Shown in pieces: positions 17,811-25,625 of a stretch of 64,000 nt of DNA. Positions within the stretch are counted from its first letter, which is position 1. The number at the start of each line of letters is the position of its first letter. The DNA comes from Ktedonobacteria bacterium brp13 (GTDB lineage Bacteria; Chloroflexota; Ktedonobacteria; Ktedonobacterales; Ktedonobacteraceae), in NCBI GenBank assembly GCA_015099395.1, contig AP024096.1, positions 7,171,485 to 7,235,484 of the forward strand. Reading direction: 5' to 3'. The translations under genes were made by a program, and so were the position numbers. Under the pieces are notes generated by a model. That model saw only the letters and a list, made by a program, of their open reading frames with translations. It had not been told where the DNA came from and searched no databases.

Positions 17811-18761
17811 ATGCTTCAAGCTCTCCCACCTGTTCATTGGTTTATCAATCCTTTCCAGATCGAAGATCTGCTCGTTTTTGATCAACAAACGCTTCAACTC
17901 ATCCTTGTTCAGCAACGATTTGGGGTTACTCTTCACCTTCTTGCCCAAAGCTGTCACCATGTTTCGGAAACCCTTGTCCAACAGATCGCCTTATGCCTTT
18001 CTCCTGTTCAACAGCAACAGTTTTGGGGAGAGGTTCGCGTTCCCTGTACCCTCCACGACGCTCAACGTGCACAGTGTACCCTCTTAAATGCCTTGTTTTG
18101 GGAACTCATCTACTGGAAAATGCCTGAGCGGTATGAAGAATTAACGGAGGGAGAGGCGCTTCATCCTGCTCTTTTTCCTTCTCTGGAGCCCCTCTTACGC
18201 GGGAAGACCGTGGTCGATATTGGGGCAGGAAGCGGTCGGGCCACCTTTGGCTGTGTTGGAGTACAAGCGGCACACATCTATGCGATTGAGCCTTCTCCTG
18301 GCCTCTTACAGCTATTACGTCAGAAAATCACCATGGAACATGTTCAAGACACCATTACAGCTTCTCAGGGGTGCTTTGAACAGCTTCCCCTTGCTGACGC
18401 AAGCGTCGACTGCTCACTGGCCTGTTCGGCTTTTACCGCATTGGAGGAACAAGGTGGAGAGGTGGGCCTATCTGAAATGAAGCGGGTCATCAAGCCAGGA
18501 GGACACATTCTCATTCTTTGGCCGCGAACCTGTGATCATACCTGGTTCCGTGACCATGGATTTCACTATGTCTCCTTTTCTCAATCTCCCCCCATGGCTA
18601 TTCGTTTTCGTTCCCTATCTGTTGCATTGCAGTGCGCCGATCTCTTTTATGGAAACCTTCCCCACGTCAAAGCATATTTACAAACGGTGCAGGTACCGCT
18701 CTTACCCTTTTCCCTCATTGGCCTCAATCCACCTTGTGACTACTTTTGGCTTCAGGTCTAG
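17811..18761 (+). CDS. Class I SAM-dependent methyltransferase
   Basis: A methyltransferase of 316 residues; the target is unknown. The SAM-binding motif is VVDIGAGSGRATFG (motif I) with the acidic residue in IYAIEPSP; later motifs include LPLADASVDCSLACSAF and LSEMKRVIKPGGHILILWPR. The ATG at 17811 is chosen because GAGAGG lies 10 bases upstream; TTG/ATG codons at 17751-17754 are alternatives. Codon use (many CTC, CCC, TTT) differs from neighbours, and the gene stands alone between a terminator and inverted repeats. This suggests an insertion into the locus. Confidence 0.85.
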   Translation: MLQALPPVHWFINPFQIEDLLVFDQQTLQLILVQQRFGVTLHLLAQSCHHVSETLVQQIALCLSPVQQQQFWGEVRVPCTLHDAQRAQCTLLNALFWELIYWKMPERYEELTEGEALHPALFPSLEPLLRGKTVVDIGAGSGRATFGCVGVQAAHIYAIEPSPGLLQLLRQKITMEHVQDTITASQGCFEQLPLADASVDCSLACSAFTALEEQGGEVGLSEMKRVIKPGGHILILWPRTCDHTWFRDHGFHYVSFSQSPPMAIRFRSLSVALQCADLFYGNLPHVKAYLQTVQVPLLPFSLIGLNPPCDYFWLQV

Positions 18762-18814
18762 GTTGGTTTACTCTTGGCTGTGACGCCATTGAAAAATGTG
18801 TGTGGGACAATGCA

Positions 18815-18892
18815 GGAACCATGGAAGAAAGCAAGATTCGATGGTTCCCTTCGGCCTGTCAGTGCGAAACGTAAAAAAAACACTGACAGGCC
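18815..18892. repeat. Two inverted repeats after the methyltransferase gene
   Basis: The first is GGAACCAT/ATGGTTCC at 18815-18822 and 18841-18848. The second is a perfect 12-bp pair GGCCTGTCAGTG/CACTGACAGGCC at 18853-18864 and 18881-18892, with an A8 run in its loop. No T-run follows, so neither is a classical terminator. Confidence 0.75.
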
Positions 18893-19261
18893 CTTCATTA
18901 CTCGACCAGGATCCGGAAAAGAACAAAGCGGATTGTTAACGGTGCCCGATGGCATTTGTGTCGCAATGTAATATTTGTTGCCCAAATTTCATACTTTGTA
19001 TAGTATAGTAGATAATACTCAAATAATGTAGCTATAAGGAGAATATTCCTACCCTTACTTATGTTTCTTATAGTTTGTTCATGAGATCGTTAAATCTTAA
19101 TTCATAGATTTCTCCACACTTTTACAGGATGATTCACTGATTCTCCACCAATATAAACATCTCTTTATTACAATATCTATGGTATTCTTGTAAGGGGTAA
19201 CATGTTATTCATTGCTCCATCATTTTATGATGCTATATTCTAATGGAGAATATTCTCTTAC
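18893..19261. other. AT-rich intergenic region before the octamer repeat
   Basis: Nothing supportable is seen here apart from general AT-richness. Confidence 0.5.
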
Positions 19262-19266
19262 TTGTA

Positions 19267-19391
19267 TTGTATTATTGTATTATTGTATTATTGTATTATT
19301 GTATTATTGTATTATTGTATTATTGTATTATTGTATTATTGTATTATTGTATTATTGTATTATTGTATTATTGTATTATTGTATTATTGTA
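19267..19391 (+). repeat. Octanucleotide tandem repeat (TTGTATTA)15
   Basis: Fifteen perfect head-to-tail copies of TTGTATTA (19267-19386) plus a partial copy. The array ends one base before the ribosome site (AAGGA) of a leader peptide and 45 bp before the start of the 553-residue gene. Each unit contains TATTAT, one mismatch from the -10 consensus. Perfect copies imply active slippage. Confidence 0.95.
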
Positions 19392-19404
19392 AAGGAATAA
19401 ATCT

Positions 19405-19440
19405 ATGACGAAAAAAATGAATGCGGAGGATCCTGCATGA
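19405..19440 (+). CDS. Leader peptide, 11 residues
   Basis: A short open frame encoding MTKKMNAEDPA. AAGGA lies 8 bases before its ATG, and its TGA overlaps the ATG of the next gene as ATGA. The GGAGG ribosome site of the next gene is inside it. This arrangement is typical of translational coupling; whether the peptide itself matters is unknown. Confidence 0.45.
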   Translation: MTKKMNAEDPA

Positions 19441-21098
19441 AATTTAAGTCTGTTGTCACGATTGTGACCATTTTTATTATTGCAGGAGCTCTGATCAGTT
19501 TTTATTTCTTGTCCCCATCTCTATTGTCTGGTACAAATAACCAGCAATATAAGATCGATAATGGTATGAATAATGGCTCTTCTGAAGCAAATAATGCGAT
19601 AACGCGTGAAAATGCATTGCCTGGCACAACATCATGGAAGATTCCGCCAGGAAATGAGTCATCTACACAAATCCAGGGATATGTAAGTTCGGCTTCTGTA
19701 AAACCGGGGAAGTCACTGACTTTCTATATCAGCACGCAGGTGGCTCAGACCTCTTATCGTATTGATATTTTTCGATTGGGATGGTATAGCGGCCTGGGTG
19801 GGCGCTTGATGACCTCAATTCCCAATCTATCCGGACAGGCTCAGGGATACTACGATAGCGTTGGTAGTCACCTCGTGAATTGTACTACCTGTACATTGAT
19901 AAAGGATAGCGGCCTGATTGAGACGCATTGGAAGCCATCCTATACCTTGCAGATTCCCACGGATTGGACCACAGGGATTTATCTGGCAAAATTTACTGAT
20001 GCCAATAGCAAGCAGTCCTATGCACCCTTTGATGTATTGGGATCGACAACCTCGCCATATATAGCTGTAACACCTGATACTACCTACGCTGCCTATAATG
20101 ATTGGGGTGGTTCCAGCCTTTACAGTGCCGATGATGCATTCCAGGGTACGGCCGTGGCTAAAATGGCCGTCAAAGTCTCAATGGATAAACCCTATGATGT
20201 GGAGAATGGTGCCAGCCAGGTACTGGTCTTTATTGTCCAGACGGTGCGTTGGATGGAACAGCATGGCTATGATGTTTCATATGCGAGTGACCTTGATATG
20301 CAAACCAATACCCATCTACTGGATAATCACAAGGCCTATATTTCTCTTGGTCATGATGAATATTGGACGAAGAGTATGCGCGCAACGGTGGAGAATGCTC
20401 GCAATAAAGGGATCGGGTTAGCTTTTATGGGGGCAGACGCCATCTACTGGCAAATGCGTTTTGAGCCCGATTCGGCTGGAGTTTCCAATAGAACAATTGT
20501 ATCGTATAAGGTTCAGACCGCTAACCAGGACCTGACGCGCGATCCAATGTATGGCAAAGATAATTCAGTCGTAACCAGTATGTGGCGTGACCCTGTTGTA
20601 GGCCAACCCGAGAATGCATTGGTTGGCATTTTATTTTCTAATCTCACCCATGATCAAAATGGTTTTCCCTGGCGTGTAGCCCCCCAGGCTGCCTCGTTGC
20701 CACTGCTCAAAGGTACTGATCTACAGGCTAACCAGGAGTACGGCTGTGGGGTGGTTGGTTATGAATGGGATCGAGCTTACGTCAGTCCTAATGGTACACC
20801 CAATAACCCATCCTATAGTAGTGCCACTCCGAAAAATTTACATATTATTAGTTCATCGCCTACTGTCAGTAGTGAAACCAAGCAGGCTGATGTCAGCAAC
20901 TCCGCGTATTACATTGCCCCCTCGGGTGCACTGGTCTTTGCAACTGGTTCGATATATTGGGAGACAACGCTGGACAACTATCGGGCGCATGTCGATCCAA
21001 AGTGTGGTAACAAAAGTACAGCGGTACCTGGGATGCAAGCATTAATGGCAAATGTTATGGCCGCGCTGATAGTAAAGCATGATCCTAAGAGTTTTTAA
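19437..21098 (+). CDS. Secreted or membrane-anchored protein with N,N-dimethylformamidase beta-subunit-like domain
   Basis: Exported protein of 553 residues whose true substrate is unknown. Residues 1-30 are a signal anchor (VVTIVTIFIIAGALISFYFL). A beta-rich region (about 65-200) has RIDIFRLGWYSGLGGR, and the large C-terminal domain has the dimethylformamidase beta-type motifs TYAAYNDWGGSSLY, VRWMEQHGYDVSYASD, and YISLGHDEYWTKSMR. In such proteins the domain occurs without the small alpha subunit, so amidase activity on dimethylformamide is not implied. GGAGG precedes the ATG. The octamer repeat upstream may vary its expression. It lies in the EPS locus, so a role in polymer modification is possible. 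Confidence 0.75.
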   Translation: MKFKSVVTIVTIFIIAGALISFYFLSPSLLSGTNNQQYKIDNGMNNGSSEANNAITRENALPGTTSWKIPPGNESSTQIQGYVSSASVKPGKSLTFYISTQVAQTSYRIDIFRLGWYSGLGGRLMTSIPNLSGQAQGYYDSVGSHLVNCTTCTLIKDSGLIETHWKPSYTLQIPTDWTTGIYLAKFTDANSKQSYAPFDVLGSTTSPYIAVTPDTTYAAYNDWGGSSLYSADDAFQGTAVAKMAVKVSMDKPYDVENGASQVLVFIVQTVRWMEQHGYDVSYASDLDMQTNTHLLDNHKAYISLGHDEYWTKSMRATVENARNKGIGLAFMGADAIYWQMRFEPDSAGVSNRTIVSYKVQTANQDLTRDPMYGKDNSVVTSMWRDPVVGQPENALVGILFSNLTHDQNGFPWRVAPQAASLPLLKGTDLQANQEYGCGVVGYEWDRAYVSPNGTPNNPSYSSATPKNLHIISSSPTVSSETKQADVSNSAYYIAPSGALVFATGSIYWETTLDNYRAHVDPKCGNKSTAVPGMQALMANVMAALIVKHDPKSF

Positions 21099-21113
21099 CG
21101 ATGGGAGCGGGAA

Positions 21114-21140
21114 GTCCCACCCCGTTTGAGGGGGTGGGAT
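21114..21140. repeat. GC-rich hairpin like the end hairpins of IS200/IS605-type elements
   Basis: TCCCACCCC (21115-21123) pairs perfectly with GGGGTGGGA (21131-21139) around a 7-nt loop. No T-run follows. It resembles the subterminal hairpins of IS200/IS605 elements. It may instead stop transcription from the gene ending at 21098. Confidence 0.5.
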
Positions 21141-21177
21141 GAAAGCGATCCGCTTCCTTTTCTTTTTCCTTGTTCTG

Positions 21178-21186
21178 TGCTATACT
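21178..21186 (+). promoter_or_regulatory. Extended -10 promoter for the structured RNA
   Basis: TGCTATACT is a consensus-like extended -10 box. Transcription would start near 21193, just before the first long-range stem. No clear -35 is seen. Confidence 0.5.
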
Positions 21187-21192
21187 ACCCGA

Positions 21193-21564
21193 AAGATCTA
21201 GAAACGAATAACCGTCTTGGTCGCGCTCGTAGGTACGGTACAAGCCCGTTGGCCTGCTCCTTCCAGAGAGACGGCATTGGAGTATTTCGTTTGCTCACCT
21301 ATTGCCTCTTGTGTTGGCGCAGGATCAAGGCAGAGACTTGTTGCACCAACGTATCTACGTCACCTGGCTTGTCCAGGGAAGTAGTAGTAGGGCAGACACG
21401 CCTCCCTGTTGTCTCAGTCAGTCAGGGCTTCAACCACACGTTGCAGACGTGGTTTCTTCGGAAACAGGCTACCGCCCGGATGATGCTGAGAAGCCTGTCA
21501 CCCTTTAGGGGACAGGAGTGTCACGCAAGGAGCTGCCTTGATACACGAAGAGAGACAGCTTTTT
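21193..21564 (+). ncRNA. Candidate structured RNA, possibly a solitary IscB/TnpB-type omega RNA (HEARO-like)
   Basis: A multi-stem RNA can be folded from this 370-nt non-coding stretch. CCGTCTTGG (from about 21212) pairs with CCA...AGACGG near 21266. GTTGGCGCA pairs with TGCACCAAC around an inner CAAG/CTTG hairpin (about 21315-21353). CCAC/GTGG is stacked beside GTTTC-TTCG-GAAAC, a UUCG tetraloop (about 21433-21468). CCTGTC-CCC pairs with GGG-GACAGG (about 21494-21516). A weak AGCTG/CAGCT stem with T5 ends it at 21564. No protein frame is convincing. IscB loci with omega RNAs are known to be abundant in Ktedonobacter racemifer, but assignment here is by shape and context only, and no nuclease gene follows. 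Confidence 0.4.
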
Positions 21565-21722
21565 CTGCGAACTAGATGAAGAAGCATCCGAATGTAAATT
21601 TGATAATTAAATGGGTGAATTGTCAAAAATTCCGCTCACAGAATTCCAAAATTTACGCCCTGCCCGTACTCTTTTTGAGTAACAGACAGGGATCGTTGCG
21701 CTTATGCTTAGAAGCGATGGGA

Positions 21723-22676
21723 TTATTCGATGCCGGAGCGAAGTGCTGCGAGTGTGGCCGCAAGACCCTCCTGGAACTTGATGGTTGGCTCATAGTGGAG
21801 AAGGTGCTGTGCTTTACTGATATCGGCCAGGCTATCGCGTACATCGCCTGTACGTGGCTCGCGATAGTCGATGCCGGTGTTTACGCCAATCAGATCGAAG
21901 GCAATGCGCAGAACCTCGTTGAGTGAGATCCGTTCGCCGCAACCGATATTCATCGCCTCGCCATTGGCGGCTTCAGCGGCAGCTGCGAGCAGATTGGCCT
22001 GTACGACGTTATCGATATAGGTAAAGTCGCGTGTCTGCTCCCCATCGCCAAAGACGATCGGGCGTTGTTGTTGGAGCAGGGCCGTCAGGAAACGGGGGAT
22101 AACAGCCGCATACTCTGACTTAGGATCCTGGCGTGGACCGAAGACATTGAAATAGCGCAGAGCGACCGTTTCAAGTCCGTAGATACGTGTGAAGACGCCA
22201 CAGAGTTGCTCAGAGGTGAGCTTATGAATGGCATAGGGTGACATCGGCGTGGGTGTCATATCTTCACGCTTTGGTAGCGTTGGTGTATCTCCATAGACTG
22301 ATGAAGAGCAGGCGAAGACGACGCGTCGGACTCCTGCATCTCGTGCAGCCACCAGTACATGTTGTGTCCCATTTACATTGACTTCTAGCGATTTGATGGG
22401 GTCGGCGACAGAGCGTGGAACCGAGGCGAGAGCACCTTCGTGGTAGACGACCTCGACGCCCTGTACCGCCTCTCTGACTGCCGCCAGATTGCGCAGATCC
22501 GCCTCAATAACCTCAACGTTGCCTGGCAGTCCCTCGAAGGCTTTGAGATTGCTACGGCGTCCTGTCTCGAAATTATCAAAGACGCGCACAGACTCACCTT
22601 TTTTCAGTAGTGCCACCGTAATATGTGAACCGATAAAACCGGCTCCACCGGTAACGAGATAGCGTGCTGTTGTCAT
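21723..22676 (-). CDS. NAD-dependent nucleotide-sugar epimerase/dehydratase (extended SDR)
   Basis: UDP-hexose 4-epimerase-like enzyme of 317 residues. It has the NAD-binding motif YLVTGGAGFIGSH, VFDNFETGRRSN, catalytic Ser and YAIHK (Tyr-x3-Lys), and VALRYFNVFGPRQDP, RDFTYIDNVVQA and GEAMNIGCGERIS typical of WbpP/GalE-like members. It would supply an epimerised sugar nucleotide to the EPS pathway. It is transcribed alone, towards the structured RNA element, which suggests that element inserted downstream of it. Confidence 0.93.
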   Translation of the reverse strand: MTTARYLVTGGAGFIGSHITVALLKKGESVRVFDNFETGRRSNLKAFEGLPGNVEVIEADLRNLAAVREAVQGVEVVYHEGALASVPRSVADPIKSLEVNVNGTQHVLVAARDAGVRRVVFACSSSVYGDTPTLPKREDMTPTPMSPYAIHKLTSEQLCGVFTRIYGLETVALRYFNVFGPRQDPKSEYAAVIPRFLTALLQQQRPIVFGDGEQTRDFTYIDNVVQANLLAAAAEAANGEAMNIGCGERISLNEVLRIAFDLIGVNTGIDYREPRTGDVRDSLADISKAQHLLHYEPTIKFQEGLAATLAALRSGIE

Positions 22677-22900
22677 AAATTTCGCTAAAACACTAGTACT
22701 TTCTACTTAATAAAGAAAGCAAGTGTTTTCTCCTTTCTTCAATTGCAAGATACGTTAATAATGCTTACACCAACATTCGCTGTATCAGATTGTACTCTGT
22801 TTGCATAGTTATCTATTTCTATGCCTGTGCTATACTGGCATGGGTTAAAACAAAAATTTGCGAATATGATCTTATAGAGTATATTGTGCGAGGTAATTCA

Positions 22901-24253
22901 GTGTTTGGGCATTCACATAATAAACGAGCGAGGTGTCTATTTTTCTCGCTTTCAATGCTTCCGATCTTTCTTATACTGAGCAGTTGTAGCGTGCCATCTC
23001 TCACCTCCTTTCATATAGGTGCAACTAAAACGCCGGCGCCTTTACCTGTGACATCGAGCTTAAATGTACCTATCTGTCATCTAGCCAGTTGTGTGAATTT
23101 CACGCCGATCAAAGGAGCGCTCCCTTTTGTGGATACTGGAAATAATACACATTCATTTCTCTCCTTTGATTTTGATATCAATAATCCTGGTGCGGTCGCG
23201 AATGACTATGATTTTGTCTGGAATGCGGGTCCGTATCAATATCAAACTTTTCGTAATGCGAAACCGTCACTATTGCTAAGCTATTACATAACGGCACAGC
23301 GCGATAATGGCCAATTCTACAGTCAGAATCAGATTAATAGCTTGAGCTACTGGCAGCAGGTGCATCCAGATTGGGTGTTATATAAATGTGATCGTCAGAC
23401 ACCGGCCTATGAATATGGTGATCCCAACGTTCCCTTTACCCTGACGAATCCGGCGGTGCTTGACTGGCAAGTTGCGAATTACGTCAAGCCTGCCGAAGAC
23501 TTTGGGTATGATGCGCTGGCAGTGGATAACGTCAATATGGAAAACCTTTTTAATGCCTGCGGCTATTATGATCGCCCGGGGCGCTGGGTACAGCGCTATA
23601 CTGGTAATGTTAGCGATCCGCAGTGGGAAAATGATATGGCGAACTGGGTTTCGCGTATGGCGAAAGTGGTGCATTCATTCCCACGACCTATGATGTTTAT
23701 CCCAAACTATAGCACCGGTGCAGCCATGAAGAGCGCAACTGCGGCACAAGAGGTGATAGCGAGTTCTGATGCGATCCTGGATGAAGGTAGCTTCACCCAT
23801 TACGGATCGTATCGTTTGTCAGGTAAGGCCTGGGTGGGCATGGTGTATTTTATCGATTCAATCCAGGAGCAGAATAAAGCCTTCTTTTCAGTTAACCAGT
23901 ATAAGCTCAAAGCCATGACCAGTGATGAGTTACAATGGATCCAGGGCTCGTACTTAATGTGTAATCAGCATCTGGAATACTTGAGTATCGCCGCAGCGCG
24001 TGGCTATGGTCATGCGATGACCCCCCAGGAGCGTATCGTTCCTATCGGTCATGCTTTAGGTGAGATGTATCAGCAGCAGTCGACCTATTGGCGTGATTTT
24101 AGCAATGGTGAAGTTATTGTTAATCCATCCAGTGCGACTGTTACTATCACATTACCAAAGGGATCATCCTATGTAGATCCCGCTGGAAAACCTGTTGGCC
24201 TGACATTGAGTTTACCAGCCACCACGGCGCGGATCCTCTTCAAGAAAGCTTGA
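22901..24253 (+). CDS. Lipoprotein with putative glycoside hydrolase domain (GHL15-like)
   Basis: Exported lipoprotein of about 450 residues. The GTG at 22901 is preferred: GAGGT lies 8 bases upstream and it places a basic stretch before the signal peptide. The TTG-initiated frame from 22790 adds 37 unlikely residues. The lipobox is FLILSSC, with Cys at about residue 29. The rest resembles putative glycosyl-hydrolase-like family GHL15/GH114-type TIM barrels: FLSFDFDINNPG, HPDWVLYKCD, DYGYDALAVDNVN-like (here FGYDALAVDNVN), LDEGSFTHYGS, and a C-terminal beta domain. It could trim or release the exopolysaccharide, as hydrolases in such loci often do (inference). Confidence 0.7.
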   Translation: MFGHSHNKRARCLFFSLSMLPIFLILSSCSVPSLTSFHIGATKTPAPLPVTSSLNVPICHLASCVNFTPIKGALPFVDTGNNTHSFLSFDFDINNPGAVANDYDFVWNAGPYQYQTFRNAKPSLLLSYYITAQRDNGQFYSQNQINSLSYWQQVHPDWVLYKCDRQTPAYEYGDPNVPFTLTNPAVLDWQVANYVKPAEDFGYDALAVDNVNMENLFNACGYYDRPGRWVQRYTGNVSDPQWENDMANWVSRMAKVVHSFPRPMMFIPNYSTGAAMKSATAAQEVIASSDAILDEGSFTHYGSYRLSGKAWVGMVYFIDSIQEQNKAFFSVNQYKLKAMTSDELQWIQGSYLMCNQHLEYLSIAAARGYGHAMTPQERIVPIGHALGEMYQQQSTYWRDFSNGEVIVNPSSATVTITLPKGSSYVDPAGKPVGLTLSLPATTARILFKKA

Positions 24254-24298
24254 TATATTCAAGATGTTAAAGAACTGACAACGTATCGACACGGAGAA

Positions 24299-24334
24299 GA
24301 GAGATGGTCAAGGAGACCTTCCTGATCGTCTCTC
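24299..24334. terminator. Hairpin between convergent genes
   Basis: A 12-bp stem with two G-T pairs (24299-24310 with 24323-24334) lies between the lipoprotein gene and the convergent glycosyltransferase. A short T-run follows on the plus strand after GTCCCC. Confidence 0.6.
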
Positions 24335-24341
24335 GTCCCCT

Positions 24342-25625
24342 TTAATCGCCGGTTACTGGTTGCAGCGATGATTTTAACGGCTGTGTTGAGTCTACAAGCG
24401 GTGCTGAACCAAAGAGTTTTTCGTATGCTCTAATCAGATGCTGCCTGGTCTGAAGCCAGCTTAACTCTTCTTCGACGCGTTGATGTCCATATGCACCCAT
24501 CTTCAGACGTAACTCGCTATCGGCCAGCAAGAGTTCGATATTGTTGGCATACTCCTCAATATTGTTTGAGGTCGCATAAAGCGCGGCCTCCTGTGCTGAG
24601 TAGCGGGTCTCTAGCAGATCAAAGGCGACAATAGGCAGGCCCATCGCCATATACTCCATAGTTTTGAGCATCGTGCTATGATCGTTCAGTTGGTTGCTCG
24701 GATCAGGTGAGAGACCGATATCAGAGACGCTCAAGTAACGCAATAGCTCCTGCTTGCCAATCCAACCTGCAAAGTGAACGTACTCGTTCAATAGAAGATC
24801 CTCTGTAAGTTGTTTTAAATGCGTCAGTTGGTCGCCATCGCCCATCAGGACCAGCCCGATATCCCGGCGTCCGCGTTTGTTGATCAGTTCATTGAGCGCA
24901 TAAAGCACGTAGTCGACACCGTCCTGTAGCCCCATCACGCCGATATATGCCAGCAGAAAGGGATGGCCCATCTTCAGCTCAAGATCGCGAGGAACAGTAT
25001 GGAGTTGAACGTGATCTGGCCCATTGCGTACAACCACCACCTTATCGGCAGCGCAACGTCCGCGATGAATGGCATTCAGCTTCTGTGACTCGTTGGTCGT
25101 AATGACGATATCAGCAGTGCGATATGAGAGATATTCAAAGAATTTCAGTGCGTGATAGAGCGGTTTCATACGATCGTTAAACTTGATATGGAACATTTCT
25201 GGTGCCAGGTCATGCTGATCAAAGATATATTTTTTGCCGAAGCATTGATAGAAGCGACCGATAAGAAAGAAGGTATCAGGAGGATTTGCAGCATGGATGA
25301 CATCGAAGCCATGCCGTCGCCAGACCGTGAAGGTCAGTCCTAGTGTACGCAGCATAGCTGTCAGATATTCTCTGAGATAGTCAGTTGCACGCGTAATCTC
25401 TGTATTGAGTGGATAGCGATAGATATGGACACCATCAAGATAGCTATAGGCTTCGAGATCACGTTTGTCACCACGTGGACAGATGACACTGACTTCGTAG
25501 TTATGCTGGATGAGGGTCTGAGCCTCACGCCAGACCCGCGGATCGGCAGGCACTGAGAGATTTTCAACGAGTAACAAAACTTTCTTACGAGCTGTCTTGT
25601 TAGCAGAGCGTTTACTTGTTGGCAT
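24342..25625 (-). CDS. Glycosyltransferase, GT4 family (WcaL/WbpH-like)
   Basis: Retaining glycosyltransferase of 427 residues. The ATG at 25625 is preferred over 25694 because AAGGAT sits 8 bases upstream; this start overlaps the end of the upstream gene by 14 bp. Motifs seen are LLLVENLSVPADPRVWREA (N-terminal domain), FDQHDLAPEMF, VVRNGPDHVQ, LAYIGVMGLQDGVDYVL, and the donor-site segment LNDHSTMLKTMEYMAMG. It lies at the 3' end of the minus-strand EPS operon. Confidence 0.92.
   Translation of the reverse strand: MPTSKRSANKTARKKVLLLVENLSVPADPRVWREAQTLIQHNYEVSVICPRGDKRDLEAYSYLDGVHIYRYPLNTEITRATDYLREYLTAMLRTLGLTFTVWRRHGFDVIHAANPPDTFFLIGRFYQCFGKKYIFDQHDLAPEMFHIKFNDRMKPLYHALKFFEYLSYRTADIVITTNESQKLNAIHRGRCAADKVVVVRNGPDHVQLHTVPRDLELKMGHPFLLAYIGVMGLQDGVDYVLYALNELINKRGRRDIGLVLMGDGDQLTHLKQLTEDLLLNEYVHFAGWIGKQELLRYLSVSDIGLSPDPSNQLNDHSTMLKTMEYMAMGLPIVAFDLLETRYSAQEAALYATSNNIEEYANNIELLLADSELRLKMGAYGHQRVEEELSWLQTRQHLIRAYEKLFGSAPLVDSTQPLKSSLQPVTGD

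Noticed and set aside
19262-19391. CRISPR array
   Set aside because: The repeat unit is 8 bp with no spacers, and no cas gene occurs in the window.
19212-19400. 62-codon open frame VLLYYCII repeated across the octamer array
   Set aside because: It is a by-product of the 8-bp repeat, with no ribosome site; the array is better seen as non-coding.
21126-21575. 149-codon plus-strand frame over the structured RNA element
   Set aside because: No recognisable motif, poor amino-acid pattern, and the stems in the DNA explain the sequence better.
21576-21926. 116-codon frame downstream of the RNA, considered as a broken iscB or tnpB
   Set aside because: It lacks the HNH, RuvC or N-terminal motifs of either family and runs antisense into the epimerase gene.
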